From assembly GCA_012518395.1 (NCBI GenBank), contig JAAYSJ010000165.1:1-34852 (forward strand): a stretch of 34,852 bases of DNA. Direction: 5' to 3'. Each line of letters starts with the position of its first letter. The stretch's first letter is position 1. The notes under the pieces were generated by a model that did no database searches, was not told where the DNA came from, and worked only from the letters and a program-made list of their open reading frames with translations. This DNA is from Clostridiales bacterium (lineage in GTDB: Bacteria; Bacillota; Clostridia; Caldicoprobacterales; UBA3941). The position numbers and the translations under genes are program-made. This document shows positions 8,103-16,189 of the stretch, one piece after another.

Positions 8103-9350
8103 ATGGACGCGGAAATTATAAATGTTGGTAGTGAGCTTCTACTAGGACAAATTGTAAACACTGATGCTCAATATATATCCCAACAATTATCTTTATTGGG
8201 GATAAATGTATTTTATCACACCGTAGTTGGTGATAATAGAATTAGGCTTAAAGAAGCGTTAACTATTGCCTGTAACAGGGCAGATTTGATAATTACTACT
8301 GGAGGCTTAGGCCCAACTATGGACGATCTGACCAAGGAAACTGTAGCTGAGTTTTTGGACATTCCACTAATGCCCCACCAATCCAGTATAGAAGCAATAG
8401 AGGAGTTTTTTGCCAAGAGAGACCTTATAGCAACAGATAATAATTACAAACAAGCCTATTTTCCACCTAATGCTATGGTTCTTCCGAACAACCATGGTAC
8501 TGCGCCTGGAACTATTATTCAAGATGACGGGAATACTTTTGTAATCCTCCCAGGACCCCCGGGGGAGATGATACCGATGTTCAAAGATTATGTCATGCCT
8601 TTCCTACAGAATAAGAGCAGGGATAGAATTACTTCTAAAGTCATAAAAATATATGGCATAGGGGAGGCTCTCCTGGAAGAAAAGGTAAAGGATTTAATAT
8701 CGGGTCAGACCAATCCGACCATAGCCCCTTTAGCAAGTTCCCATGGGCTAGCGCTGAGACTTACTACAAAAACCTCCAACGATGATGATCCTGCCCGATT
8801 GATAGAGCCCGTTGAATCGTTAATTAAAAAGAGATTAGGGGATATGATTTACGGTATTGATGACGATACATTGGAGGGCGTTGTTGTCGATTCCCTCACT
8901 AAAAAGAAATTATCCTTAGCAGTCGCCGAATCCTGTACGGGTGGACTGATTGCCCAAAAAATAACCGCAATTCCTGGGGCATCCAAGGTCTTTACAGAAG
9001 GTGTCATATCATACAGTAATGAATCGAAGATTAAACGTTTAGGTGTGTCAGAAGAAATCCTAAAAGAATATGGCGCTGTTAGCGAGGAAACAGCTAAGGA
9101 AATGGTTATGGGTCTTCTCAATACTACTACCTCTGATATTGGAGTTGCCATTACAGGTATAGCTGGACCTGGTGGTGGTTCAGTTGATAAACCGATAGGA
9201 TTAGTCTATATATCTATAGCAAACCGCGAAGGATATCTGAAGGTCTACCGTTTTGTTTTTGCTGGAAATAGGAAAAGAATACAGCAATCCGCGGCTTATA
9301 AAAGCCTTGATATTATCAGAAGATTAATACTTGATTTACCAGCAAAATAA
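8103..9350 (+). CDS. cinA: CinA-family protein (MoaB-like domain plus nicotinamide-nucleotide amidase)
   Basis: The 415-residue protein is a full-length CinA. The N-terminal molybdopterin-binding-like domain shows NVGSELLLGQIVNTDA near residues 6-21, GGLGPTMDD, and the LPGPPGEM loop. In characterised CinA this domain is an ADP-ribose or NMN-linked pyrophosphatase. The C-terminal PncC-type domain (about 255-410) has the AESCTGGLIA motif with the nucleophilic serine and the ITGIAGPGGG loop, and hydrolyses nicotinamide mononucleotide for pyridine nucleotide salvage. An AGGAGG site at 8090-8095 precedes the ATG. cinA lies directly upstream of recA, as in many Firmicutes, but recA has its own SOS-regulated promoter between them. 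Confidence 0.93.
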   Translation: MDAEIINVGSELLLGQIVNTDAQYISQQLSLLGINVFYHTVVGDNRIRLKEALTIACNRADLIITTGGLGPTMDDLTKETVAEFLDIPLMPHQSSIEAIEEFFAKRDLIATDNNYKQAYFPPNAMVLPNNHGTAPGTIIQDDGNTFVILPGPPGEMIPMFKDYVMPFLQNKSRDRITSKVIKIYGIGEALLEEKVKDLISGQTNPTIAPLASSHGLALRLTTKTSNDDDPARLIEPVESLIKKRLGDMIYGIDDDTLEGVVVDSLTKKKLSLAVAESCTGGLIAQKITAIPGASKVFTEGVISYSNESKIKRLGVSEEILKEYGAVSEETAKEMVMGLLNTTTSDIGVAITGIAGPGGGSVDKPIGLVYISIANREGYLKVYRFVFAGNRKRIQQSAAYKSLDIIRRLILDLPAK

Positions 9351-9364
9351 ACTTTCGGTAAATA

Positions 9365-9393
9365 TTGACTTAAGATTTTAATTATTATATAAT
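9365..9393 (+). promoter_or_regulatory. sigma-A promoter of recA
   Basis: TTGACT (9365-9370) and TATAAT (9388-9393) are separated by exactly 17 bases, one mismatch from full consensus. The predicted transcription start near 9400 is at the edge of the LexA box, leaving a leader of about 80 bases. Confidence 0.85.
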
Positions 9394-9400
9394 TACCTAA

Positions 9401-9412
9401 GAACAAGTGTTC
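9401..9412 (+). promoter_or_regulatory. LexA (SOS) box of recA
   Basis: GAACAAGTGTTC is a perfect GAAC-N4-GTTC palindrome, the Gram-positive LexA/DinR operator, followed by G to match the longer form at its 3' end. It starts 7 bases after the -10 hexamer, so bound LexA would block transcription initiation. It supports DNA-damage induction of recA. Confidence 0.85.
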
Positions 9413-9455
9413 GATCTCGAGTGACTTATCGCAATTATAGGAAAGGTAGGTGGAT

Positions 9456-9475
9456 CCCAGGCAAAGCCTGGGGGG
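9456..9475 (+). promoter_or_regulatory. Hairpin overlapping the recA ribosome binding site
   Basis: CCCAGGC (9456-9462) and GCCTGGG (9466-9472) form a perfect 7-bp GC-rich stem with an AAA loop. The 3' arm shares bases 9470-9472 with the GGGGGG ribosome binding site (9470-9475) that precedes the ATG at 9481. It could lower or regulate recA translation. Confidence 0.6.
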
Positions 9476-9480
9476 TTAAC

Positions 9481-10500
9481 ATGCAAAAGCAAAAGCAGAA
9501 CGCACTGGATATGGCCTTAACACAGATCGAAAAGCAGTTTGGTAAGGGATCTATTATGAGATTGGGAGAAGGTACCCACCTGAATGTAGAGGTAATATCT
9601 ACTGGGTGCCTGGATCTCGATATTGCCTTGGGTGTAGGAGGGTTACCTAGGGGCAGAGTTGTAGAAATATTCGGACCCGAATCCTCAGGCAAAACTACCG
9701 TAGCCCTTCATGTCATTGCTGAAGCACAAAAGATGGGTGGAACGGCTGCTTTTATTGACGCAGAACACGCCCTGGACCCAAGTTATTCTTCAAGACTTGG
9801 GGTTAACCTTGACAATTTACTAGTCTCCCAGCCCGATACAGGAGAGCAGGCCCTGGAAATTACTGAGGCTTTAGTCAGGAGCGGTGCTGTAGATGTTGTT
9901 GTTATTGATTCTGTTGCCGCTTTAGTTCCAAAAGCTGAAATTGAGGGTGAGATGGGGGATTCCCACGTCGGCTTACAAGCCAGGTTGATGTCCCAAGCCT
10001 TACGCAAGCTGTCTGGAATAATCAGTAAATCAAATACTGTTGCCGTTTTTATCAATCAGCTTAGGGAAAAGGTTGGCGTAATGTTTGGTAATCCAGAAGT
10101 AACCCCGGGTGGCAGGGCTTTAAAATTCTATTCTTCTGTACGTTTAGATGTCCGCAGGATTGAAACTTTAAAACAAGGTATAGAAATGGTTGGAAATCGC
10201 ACTAGGGTAAGGGTTGTAAAAAACAAAGTAGCTCCACCTTTCAAGCAAGCAGAATTTGATATAATTTATGGTGAGGGTATATCAAAAGAAGGTTCCATAC
10301 TAGACCTGGCCGCTTCCAAAGATATTGTAAACAAAAGCGGTGCTTGGTATTCTTACGGTGATATTCGATTAGGCCAAGGCAGAGAAAATGCAAGGCAGTA
10401 CTTGAAAGACAATGAAGAAATCAAAGAAGAAATCGAACTTAAAGTCCTTAATGAATTTGGTTTAGCAGACTCAATAAATCAAATTGATGAGGAAGAATAG
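9481..10500 (+). CDS. recA: Recombinase RecA
   Basis: The 339-residue product is RecA, which coats single-stranded DNA, drives strand exchange, and triggers LexA self-cleavage in the SOS response. It shows Walker A GPESSGKT near residues 69-76, the [10 protein letters not shown] block, Walker [11 protein letters not shown], and the [17 protein letters not shown] loop 2 region. The C-terminus is acidic (IDEEE), as usual. The start is the ATG at 9481, because an in-frame GTG at 9421 would put about 20 foreign residues, encoded by the leader hairpin, in front of the conserved N-terminus. A good promoter and LexA box lie upstream and a terminator follows, so it is probably a single-gene transcript with some readthrough from cinA. 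Confidence 0.98.
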   Translation: MQKQKQNALDMALTQIEKQFGKGSIMRLGEGTHLNVEVISTGCLDLDIALGVGGLPRGRVVEIFGPESSGKTTVALHVIAEAQKMGGTAAFIDAEHALDPSYSSRLGVNLDNLLVSQPDTGEQALEITEALVRSGAVDVVVIDSVAALVPKAEIEGEMGDSHVGLQARLMSQALRKLSGIISKSNTVAVFINQLREKVGVMFGNPEVTPGGRALKFYSSVRLDVRRIETLKQGIEMVGNRTRVRVVKNKVAPPFKQAEFDIIYGEGISKEGSILDLAASKDIVNKSGAWYSYGDIRLGQGRENARQYLKDNEEIKEEIELKVLNEFGLADSINQIDEEE

Positions 10501-10508
10501 ACCCAGTT

Positions 10509-10531
10509 AAAAATCCCTGACGGGGTTTTTT
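10509..10531 (+). terminator. Rho-independent terminator after recA
   Basis: AAAAATCCC and GGGGTTTTTT flank a TGAC loop, forming an A/T-extended short GC stem with a T tract ending at 10531. It begins 8 bases after the recA stop. No rny (RNase Y) gene follows recA here, unlike Bacillus. Confidence 0.75.
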
Positions 10532-10597
10532 GCTATGTAACTACGGTTTAAAAATTTAATCATTGTATACATAGATTTTTTATGTTTTTCAAATTGT

Positions 10598-10626
10598 TTG
10601 TAAAAGAATAATTGTTTTGTTATAAT
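10598..10626 (+). promoter_or_regulatory. sigma-A promoter of the Asp23-AmaP operon
   Basis: TTGTAA (10598-10603) and TATAAT (10621-10626) are spaced by 17 bases, and TG at 10618-10619 makes an extended -10. The start would be near 10633, about 50 bases before the first gene. It probably drives a long transcript through nusB, folD and beyond, since no terminator is visible before the OLE region. Confidence 0.75.
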
Positions 10627-10684
10627 ATACTAGACTTTAACATAGTTTTTCTTATCAGGTTCTAATATTGAGGAGGTGAATTTT

Positions 10685-11068
10685 TTGAAGGAGGATGCAT
10701 TGAATACGTCAATTGACGAGCACGGTAAGGTCACCTTTGCTGATGATGTAGTTGCTACAATTGCTGGGTTAGCAGCCTTAGAGGTCGATGGGGTGGCTTC
10801 AATGAGTGCCGGGATTGTAGAAAAGTTCGGCAAAAAGACCCCTACCAGGGGTGTGCGAGTTGAGGTAGGTGAAAAAGAAACTGCCATTGACCTTTATATG
10901 ATAGTTAATTATGGTGTCCAGATACCAGAGGTTGCTTGGAATGTACAAGAGAATGTTAAACGGTCTGTTGAAACCATGACAGGATTATCAGTTGTCGAAG
11001 TTAATATATACATACAGGGCATAGAATTTATCAAGGATACGAAAGAATCAGGGAACGTCAAACAATAG
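10685..11068 (+). CDS. Asp23/Gls24 family envelope stress protein
   Basis: The product (about 127 residues) is an Asp23/Gls24 (DUF322) protein, with the conserved GKVTFADDVVATIAGLAALEVDGV opening in part (ADDVVATIAGLAALEVDGV near 20-40) and the typical VNIYIQGI ending. Family members bind the membrane through AmaP, and the amaP homologue follows here. Two tandem starts are possible. AGGAGGTGA at 10671-10679 serves a TTG at 10685, and GAAGGAGG at 10687-10694 serves a TTG at 10700, five residues on. A GTG at 10676 lies inside the first ribosome binding site and is rejected. Together with the next two genes it forms the envelope-stress triad common upstream of nusB in Clostridia. Confidence 0.9.
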   Translation: MKEDALNTSIDEHGKVTFADDVVATIAGLAALEVDGVASMSAGIVEKFGKKTPTRGVRVEVGEKETAIDLYMIVNYGVQIPEVAWNVQENVKRSVETMTGLSVVEVNIYIQGIEFIKDTKESGNVKQ

Positions 11069-11137
11069 ACCCTTGACTCCAGTTACTTAGGGAGCATATT
11101 AGCAAAACTTTACTTTCCGAAAAGGGGGATCGTTTGT

Positions 11138-11704
11138 ATGAGAATAACAGTTTTTGATCGTTTGCTTTTTGTCCTGCAGACAATACTAATCCTGCTTATT
11201 GCTATTGCAATAGCTGGATCTACTATTGCAATAGGCTTTAATGTTGTTACCTTGGAACAAATTGGCGGTGTTATTGAATCCATTCAGCTGGACTGGAGAT
11301 TTTTTATTATAGCACCTTTAATATCCTTATTATTAATTATTTTGGGCATCAGGATGTTTTACGCTAATTCCCGCCCCAAGACTCCATCCGGTGCTTTGGT
11401 GAAACGTTCCGAATTTGGTATGATACATGTTTCGATAAATACTTTAGAAGCTATGACACAGAAGGCTGTCCATAGCTTTGATCAAATCAAAGACCTTAGA
11501 GTAAACGTCTTAACTGAAGAGGATGGGGTTAGAATAAAGCTCAGACTATCCATAATGCCTGATGTAATTTTGCCCGAACTAACAGTTGCAATTCAGCAAA
11601 AAGTGAAAGACTATATTGAAAGTTATTCAGGGATTCCAGTACAGAATGTTTATATATATATTGAAAGCCTTTCCACGATGCAACCAAGGCCAAAAGTGCA
11701 GTGA
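11138..11704 (+). CDS. amaP: Alkaline shock response membrane anchor protein AmaP
   Basis: The 188-residue protein has two hydrophobic segments (about residues 8-35 and 60-82), followed by a soluble C-terminal domain related to Asp23. This is the layout of AmaP, which anchors Asp23 at the cytoplasmic membrane. The C-terminus shows the Asp23-like alternation in the stretch ending VQNVYIYIESL. The ATG follows AAAGGGGGATCG at 11122-11133. It lies between an Asp23 gene and a DUF2273 gene, the conserved partner arrangement. Confidence 0.85.
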   Translation: MRITVFDRLLFVLQTILILLIAIAIAGSTIAIGFNVVTLEQIGGVIESIQLDWRFFIIAPLISLLLIILGIRMFYANSRPKTPSGALVKRSEFGMIHVSINTLEAMTQKAVHSFDQIKDLRVNVLTEEDGVRIKLRLSIMPDVILPELTVAIQQKVKDYIESYSGIPVQNVYIYIESLSTMQPRPKVQ

Positions 11705-11716
11705 GGAGGGGGTTAA

Positions 11717-11947
11717 ATGCTTAAAGGTTCTTTGAAGAATCTATTTATTGACCACAAGGGAAAAACAATTGGCGTATTAGTGGGTTTTTTGTTTGGTCTA
11801 ATTGTTATTCTAATTGGATTTTGGAAAACCTTATTTTTAACACTTTGTATATTGATAGGATACCTATTAGGGGGCATGACCGATAAAAAAGAAAGGTTTA
11901 TCTCCTTTTTGGATAAAATACTACCAAAAGGTACAAATAGCAGATAG
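11717..11947 (+). CDS. DUF2273 small membrane protein
   Basis: The 76-residue protein has two hydrophobic stretches, about residues 17-34 and 36-52, followed by a charged tail. Together with a charged N-terminus this fits the DUF2273 family, found next to amaP and asp23. Family members are thought to belong to the same membrane complex. Its function is not known. GAGGAGGGGG at 11703-11712 is an unusually strong ribosome binding site just before the ATG. The spacing of 12 bases after amaP suggests translational coupling. Confidence 0.8.
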   Translation: MLKGSLKNLFIDHKGKTIGVLVGFLFGLIVILIGFWKTLFLTLCILIGYLLGGMTDKKERFISFLDKILPKGTNSR

Positions 11948-12003
11948 CGTTTCGTACCAGATAATTATGACTTATTATACAAGAATCATCCGGAGGAAAA
12001 TGG

Positions 12004-12435
12004 ATGTCGAGAAAAATTGCACGGGAAGTCTTGATGAAGCTCCTCTATGAAAAGGATATAGCCGGGGAATACCACCAAGAATCCCTACAGAGTCTCATTG
12101 AAGAATTTAAACTCAATGAAAGGGATGAAAATTACATAAACCAAATCCTGTCTTCTATGGGTTCGCAGCAGCCCGCTATAGATATATTTATCGAAAAATA
12201 TGCTAAATCCTGGACGATGGAAAGGATGGCAAAGATTGACTTAGCCATACTTAGACTATCAATGTATGAATTGCTATATCGGAAGGACATACCCATTGGT
12301 GTATCCATTAATGAAGCGGTGGAATTGGCTAAAAAATTTGGTAATGAAAAATCCGGGGCTTTTATTAATGGTATTTTAGGCAACTTCACAAGGTCAGAAT
12401 CACTCATTGATAATGAAGATGGTCATTTTGAATAG
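12004..12435 (+). CDS. nusB: Transcription antitermination factor NusB
   Basis: The 143-residue all-alpha protein matches NusB, which with NusE (S10) binds boxA RNA to antiterminate ribosomal RNA transcription. The family landmarks are the N-terminal SRKIAREVLMKLLYEKD helix (residues 2-18), the LAILRLSMYELL segment, and GVSINEAVELAKKFGNEKS followed by FINGILGNF at the C-terminal end. GGAGGAAAA precedes the ATG. It lies upstream of folD, xseA, xseB and ispA, the standard order in Firmicutes. Confidence 0.95.
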   Translation: MSRKIAREVLMKLLYEKDIAGEYHQESLQSLIEEFKLNERDENYINQILSSMGSQQPAIDIFIEKYAKSWTMERMAKIDLAILRLSMYELLYRKDIPIGVSINEAVELAKKFGNEKSGAFINGILGNFTRSESLIDNEDGHFE

Positions 12436-12495
12436 TAGACAGCAAAACCGACAGAATCGATATTAAAATATCTACGTCTAAGGAGGTCATGATAA

Positions 12496-13344
12496 ATGGG
12501 GGCAAAGATTATTGACGGGAAAGAGATTGCAACAAGAATTAAAAGTTCACTAAAATCAGATATACAAAGACTGGCCCCTATTCGAGGCTTTATCCCAAAA
12601 TTGGCCGTCATCCTCGTAGGTGATGATCCTGCTTCTTCAATTTATGTTAAAAACAAAGAAAAAGCCTGTAAAGAAATAGGTATGGGATCCCAAGTTATTC
12701 GCCTGGATAGTAATGTGACCCAGGACTTACTCCTAAGTGAAATCCATAGACTGAATAATGACAAGGATACCCATGGTATATTAGTGCAATTACCCCTGCC
12801 GAAACATATTGATGAAAGCGTCGTCATAAACGCCATCGATCCCAAAAAGGATGTTGATGGGTTTCAGCCTATCAACATGGGCAAGCTTTTCGTTGGTGAA
12901 AAAGGATTTCAGCCCTGCACGCCTAAGGGTATTATAGCACTGATAAAAGAAACAGGCGAGGATATTATGGGGAAACATGCGGTAATTATGGGACGTAGTA
13001 ATATCGTGGGAAAACCCGTATCAATAATGCTTTTAAACGAAAATGCAACTGTAACCATATGCCATTCCAAAACTCAAAATTTAAAGGAACTGGCAAGGAG
13101 TGCCGATATCTTGATCATTGCCATGGGTCGCCCTGAAACAATAGACGAAGAATACATAAAGACAGGGGCTATCGTTATTGATGTTGGTACTACTAGAGTT
13201 GATGGAAAACTGAAAGGTGACGTTGTTTTTGAACGGGCTTGTCACAAGGCGGGTTGGATTACACCTGTTCCCGGCGGGGTTGGTCCAATGACTATTACTA
13301 TGCTTCTGAAAAATACTATGCAGGCGGCCTATCATAATGAATAA
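12496..13344 (+). CDS. folD: Bifunctional methylenetetrahydrofolate dehydrogenase/cyclohydrolase FolD
   Basis: The 282-residue cytoplasmic enzyme interconverts 5,10-methylene-, methenyl- and 10-formyl-tetrahydrofolate. Visible signatures are the substrate-site YVKNKEKACKEIG (lysine in the catalytic YxxxK motif), GILVQLPLPKH, the dehydrogenase block PKKDVDGF, the NADP-binding GRSNIVGKP, and the C-terminal PVPGGVGPMTITMLLKNT. Length is typical. AAGGAGG at 12480-12486 precedes the ATG. The gene overlaps the xseA start by 8 bases, indicating coupling. Confidence 0.96.
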   Translation: MGAKIIDGKEIATRIKSSLKSDIQRLAPIRGFIPKLAVILVGDDPASSIYVKNKEKACKEIGMGSQVIRLDSNVTQDLLLSEIHRLNNDKDTHGILVQLPLPKHIDESVVINAIDPKKDVDGFQPINMGKLFVGEKGFQPCTPKGIIALIKETGEDIMGKHAVIMGRSNIVGKPVSIMLLNENATVTICHSKTQNLKELARSADILIIAMGRPETIDEEYIKTGAIVIDVGTTRVDGKLKGDVVFERACHKAGWITPVPGGVGPMTITMLLKNTMQAAYHNE

Positions 13345-14566
13345 TCAAGTGCTGGCCGTGAGCCAGGTCAACGAGTACGTTAAAAACCTATTGGATAGGG
13401 ATCCTATCTTACGAAAAATTTGGATAAAGGGTGAAATATCCAATTTTAAATTCCATTCATCAGGTCATATGTATTTTACTCTTAAGGATAACACTGCTCG
13501 CCTAAGGTGTGTTTTTTTTAAGTTTAATAATCAAAGACTCCTTTTTGCCCCTGAGGATGGTATGGAGGTGATAGTAGAGGGCAATATCTCACTCTATTCT
13601 AGGGAAGGCCAATATCAACTTTATGTTGAAGATATGAAGGATAGCGGTGCTGGCAGGTTGCATTTGGCCTTTGAGGCTTTAAAAAAGAAATTAGATGAAG
13701 AGGGTCTTTTCAACCAGGAATTCAAAAAACCTATACCTGCCTATCCTAATAAGATCGCCCTCATTACCTCCCATACAGGCTCGACAGTTCACGATATGAT
13801 CAAGGTCATAACTCAAAGAAACCCCACTGTGGATATTTTAGTTATTCCTGTATCAGTGCAAGGTGAGTTTGCAAAAACTCAAATTAGTTCCGCACTCTAC
13901 TATGCAAATACTCGATGTGATATTGACCTTATCATCCTTGGACGAGGTGGCGGATCTATAGAGGAATTATGGGCATTCAATGAGGAACAGGTAGCCCGCG
14001 CCATATTTGATTCCGCAATCCCTGTTATATCAGCCGTAGGTCACGAGACGGACTTTACCATCGCAGATTTGGTTGCGGATATCAGAGCAGCGACACCTTC
14101 CGCTGCTGGGGAGATAGCAGTTTCTGAACTCTCAAGTATTCTTAAGTTGCAGAGGCATCTTATTCATAGATTATCTAATGCCGTTATTAATTATATTCAA
14201 GCCCTTGATCGCAGACTCTACTACCTTTCCAACAGCTATGGGTTGAAATATCCTGAACGCCTATTAGCTCCCTACAGCCAGAGATTGGATTACTGTGCTG
14301 AAGAAATAACGACCAGAATAAATAATAGTTTAAGGGTGATGACTGAAAAACTATTAGGTCATATTTCCTTTTTAGAGGCCCTGAATCCACTGTCTACAAT
14401 TAAAAGGGGATTTAGTATCGTCACGGATATTAAGAGTGAGCAAATTATATGCTCCATTAATCAAATATATATTGACATGCCGGTAAGCATCCGTTTATCA
14501 GATGGCAGAGCCTCCTGTATTATAACCGGAAAAAAATCAGAATTGGGGGATAGTCATGGGGAATGA
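13337..14566 (+). CDS. xseA: Exodeoxyribonuclease VII large subunit
   Basis: The 409-residue XseA is the catalytic large subunit of exonuclease VII, which degrades single-stranded DNA in both directions. An N-terminal OB-fold domain (about 1-100, with IWIKGEISNFKFHSSGHMYF) is followed by the catalytic core with GRGGGSIEELWAFNEE near residues 203-218 and the VGHETDFTIADLVADIRA block near 235-252. A coiled-coil-prone region and a C-terminal KRGFSIV motif complete the family layout. It begins inside the folD stop region and overlaps xseB by 11 bases, so folD, xseA and xseB are coupled. Confidence 0.96.
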   Translation: MNNQVLAVSQVNEYVKNLLDRDPILRKIWIKGEISNFKFHSSGHMYFTLKDNTARLRCVFFKFNNQRLLFAPEDGMEVIVEGNISLYSREGQYQLYVEDMKDSGAGRLHLAFEALKKKLDEEGLFNQEFKKPIPAYPNKIALITSHTGSTVHDMIKVITQRNPTVDILVIPVSVQGEFAKTQISSALYYANTRCDIDLIILGRGGGSIEELWAFNEEQVARAIFDSAIPVISAVGHETDFTIADLVADIRAATPSAAGEIAVSELSSILKLQRHLIHRLSNAVINYIQALDRRLYYLSNSYGLKYPERLLAPYSQRLDYCAEEITTRINNSLRVMTEKLLGHISFLEALNPLSTIKRGFSIVTDIKSEQIICSINQIYIDMPVSIRLSDGRASCIITGKKSELGDSHGE

Positions 14567-14819
14567 AGTTGGGATTTCCAAGCTTAAGTTTGAAGAGGCC
14601 ATTACAGAACTGGAAATGATAATAGAAAAGATAGAGGGTAGCGAGATCCCACTGACACTAGAAGAGTCTGTAGAACTCTATAAAAGAGGTGTCTTATTAT
14701 CTCAGCATTGTAAACAGATATTGGATCTTGCCCATAGGGAAATTAATATCTTAACAAAAAATCAGGATGAGGAATTGGAAGAGATCCCCTTCCAAGATGA
14801 AGACTATGGAGAAATTTAA
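14556..14819 (+). CDS. xseB: Exodeoxyribonuclease VII small subunit
   Basis: The 87-residue XseB is a small helical hairpin protein that binds the coiled coil of XseA in exonuclease VII. The core LKFEEAITELEMIIEKIEGSEIPLTLEESVELYKRG is recognised by its LEESVELYKRG segment near residues 39-49. The C-terminus is acidic (EELEEIPFQDEDYGEI) and extends the usual length slightly. Its end overlaps the ispA start by 23 bases. Confidence 0.95.
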   Translation: MGNEVGISKLKFEEAITELEMIIEKIEGSEIPLTLEESVELYKRGVLLSQHCKQILDLAHREINILTKNQDEELEEIPFQDEDYGEI

Positions 14820-15699
14820 CGCCCAGTATCATAAATTTGTGGCGGAAGTTGATAGCTTCCTTCATAATCATTTAAAGGGCATGAAAAGATACCCAAAAAC
14901 CATTTTTGATTCTATAGAATATAGCCTATTCGCCGGGGGGAAAAGATTGCGACCGGTTTTGCTCCTGGCCTCCCATATTCTGTTAGGCGGGAATACTGAA
15001 GAATCACTGCCCTTAGCAGGTGCGCTTGAAATGATACATACCTATTCCCTTATACATGATGATCTGCCATCTATGGATAATGATGATTTTAGAAGGGGAA
15101 AACCCACAAACCATAAAGTTTTTGGGCAGGGAATGGCTATACTCACCGGTGACGCGCTTCTAAATTTAGCTTATGAAACTATGCTGGATAATGCTTTAGT
15201 ATATCCGGAAAAATTTGAAGGCCATATAAAAGCTATAAATACCATAGCCAGAGCCGCCGGTATCAGAGGTATGATAGGTGGACAGGTAGTTGACTTGGAA
15301 AGTGAGGGCAAAGAAATAGGTCAGAGTACTTTAGAGTTTATCCATGATCATAAAACCGGATCCTTAATGCTGGCTCCCCTTGAGGCAAGCATAGCCCTGG
15401 AAAACCCACCCGCAGAGGTATCCAATACTCTTGTAGAATATGGACAATCATTAGGTTTGGCCTTTCAGGTTATAGATGATATTCTTGATGTCGTAGGTGA
15501 AGATAAAACGTTGGGGAAAAAGACCGGAAGTGATAAAGATAAGAATAAAGCAACCTACGTAGCAGAATATGGACTGGATAAATCGTGGAATATTGCGAAA
15601 AACCTATGTAATTATTCTATGGAACAAATGGCAACTCTGGGGGCTAAAGGTGAGTTTCTGAAAAATTTGGCACGGTTTATTATTAAACGCGATAATTAG
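14797..15699 (+). CDS. ispA: Polyprenyl (farnesyl/geranyl) diphosphate synthase
   Basis: The 300-residue protein is a short-chain trans-prenyl diphosphate synthase that condenses isopentenyl diphosphate with allylic diphosphates, normally to farnesyl diphosphate. The first aspartate-rich motif DDLPSMD is at about 88-94, preceded by GGKRLRP at about 47-53. The second, QVIDDILDVVG, is near 225-235, and KNKATYV is also present. The ATG at 14797 is preferred over one at 14767 because it begins near the usual family N-terminus; 14806 is an alternative. With dxs downstream and uppP upstream it supplies isoprenoid carriers. The product chain length cannot be proved from sequence. Confidence 0.93.
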   Translation: MKTMEKFNAQYHKFVAEVDSFLHNHLKGMKRYPKTIFDSIEYSLFAGGKRLRPVLLLASHILLGGNTEESLPLAGALEMIHTYSLIHDDLPSMDNDDFRRGKPTNHKVFGQGMAILTGDALLNLAYETMLDNALVYPEKFEGHIKAINTIARAAGIRGMIGGQVVDLESEGKEIGQSTLEFIHDHKTGSLMLAPLEASIALENPPAEVSNTLVEYGQSLGLAFQVIDDILDVVGEDKTLGKKTGSDKDKNKATYVAEYGLDKSWNIAKNLCNYSMEQMATLGAKGEFLKNLARFIIKRDN

Positions 15700-15709
15700 G
15701 AGGAATACT

Positions 15710-16159
15710 TTGAGTCCATACCAGCGATTACTCCACAATAATATAATTTGGATAAGCCTCTTGGCATGGTTTATCGCCCAGGTTTTAAAAGTAATTTTTT
15801 CGTTAATTGTTAATAAAAAACTTGATATAAGAAGATTTATTGGCGCTGGGGGAATGCCCAGCTCCCACTCTGCCTTAGTAGTTTCCCTTGCGACTTCAAT
15901 AGGTAGGATTGAGGGGTATGATTCTTCACTATTTGCCTTAGCAGCTACCTTCTCTTTGATTGTTATGTATGACGCTGCTGGTGTCAGAAGAGCAGCGGGA
16001 AAGCAAGCTGCAGTATTAAACGAAATTGTGCAGCAGATCCAAGACCATAAAGGAGTCTCAGAAGAAAAGCTTAAAGAGCTACTAGGCCATACTCCTATAG
16101 AGGTCATAGCCGGTGCATTATTAGGTTTTGTTATATCCCGCTTATTTTTTGGTTTGTAA
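15710..16159 (+). CDS. Divergent PAP2 family (DUF212) membrane protein
   Basis: The 149-residue protein matches the DUF212/YuiD family, distantly related to PAP2 phosphatases. It has hydrophobic segments near residues 10-30, 45-60, 70-90 and at the C-terminus, and the family's MPSSHSALVVSL motif (about residues 47-58), whose SxxH resembles part of a PAP2 active site. AGGAGG at 15698-15703 precedes a TTG start at 15710, 8 bases after ispA. A lipid phosphatase role, perhaps on prenyl phosphates, is only inferred from the fold and from ispA next to it. The OLE RNA promoter begins inside its last codons. Confidence 0.85.
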   Translation: MSPYQRLLHNNIIWISLLAWFIAQVLKVIFSLIVNKKLDIRRFIGAGGMPSSHSALVVSLATSIGRIEGYDSSLFALAATFSLIVMYDAAGVRRAAGKQAAVLNEIVQQIQDHKGVSEEKLKELLGHTPIEVIAGALLGFVISRLFFGL

Positions 16160-16182
16160 CCTCACACTGATTATGTTATAAT
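16154..16182 (+). promoter_or_regulatory. Promoter of the OLE RNA
   Basis: TTGTAA (16154-16159) and TATAAT (16177-16182) are separated by exactly 17 bases. The predicted start near 16189-16190 coincides with the first base of the OLE closing helix. The -35 lies across the stop codon of the upstream DUF212 gene. This would allow OLE RNA to be made separately from the long upstream operon. Confidence 0.8.
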
Positions 16183-16189
16183 AATGAAT

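Noticed and set aside
9421-9480. Upstream GTG start of recA
   Set aside because: It would translate the leader hairpin and ribosome binding site. The ATG at 9481 has its own GGGGGG site and starts where RecA proteins normally start.
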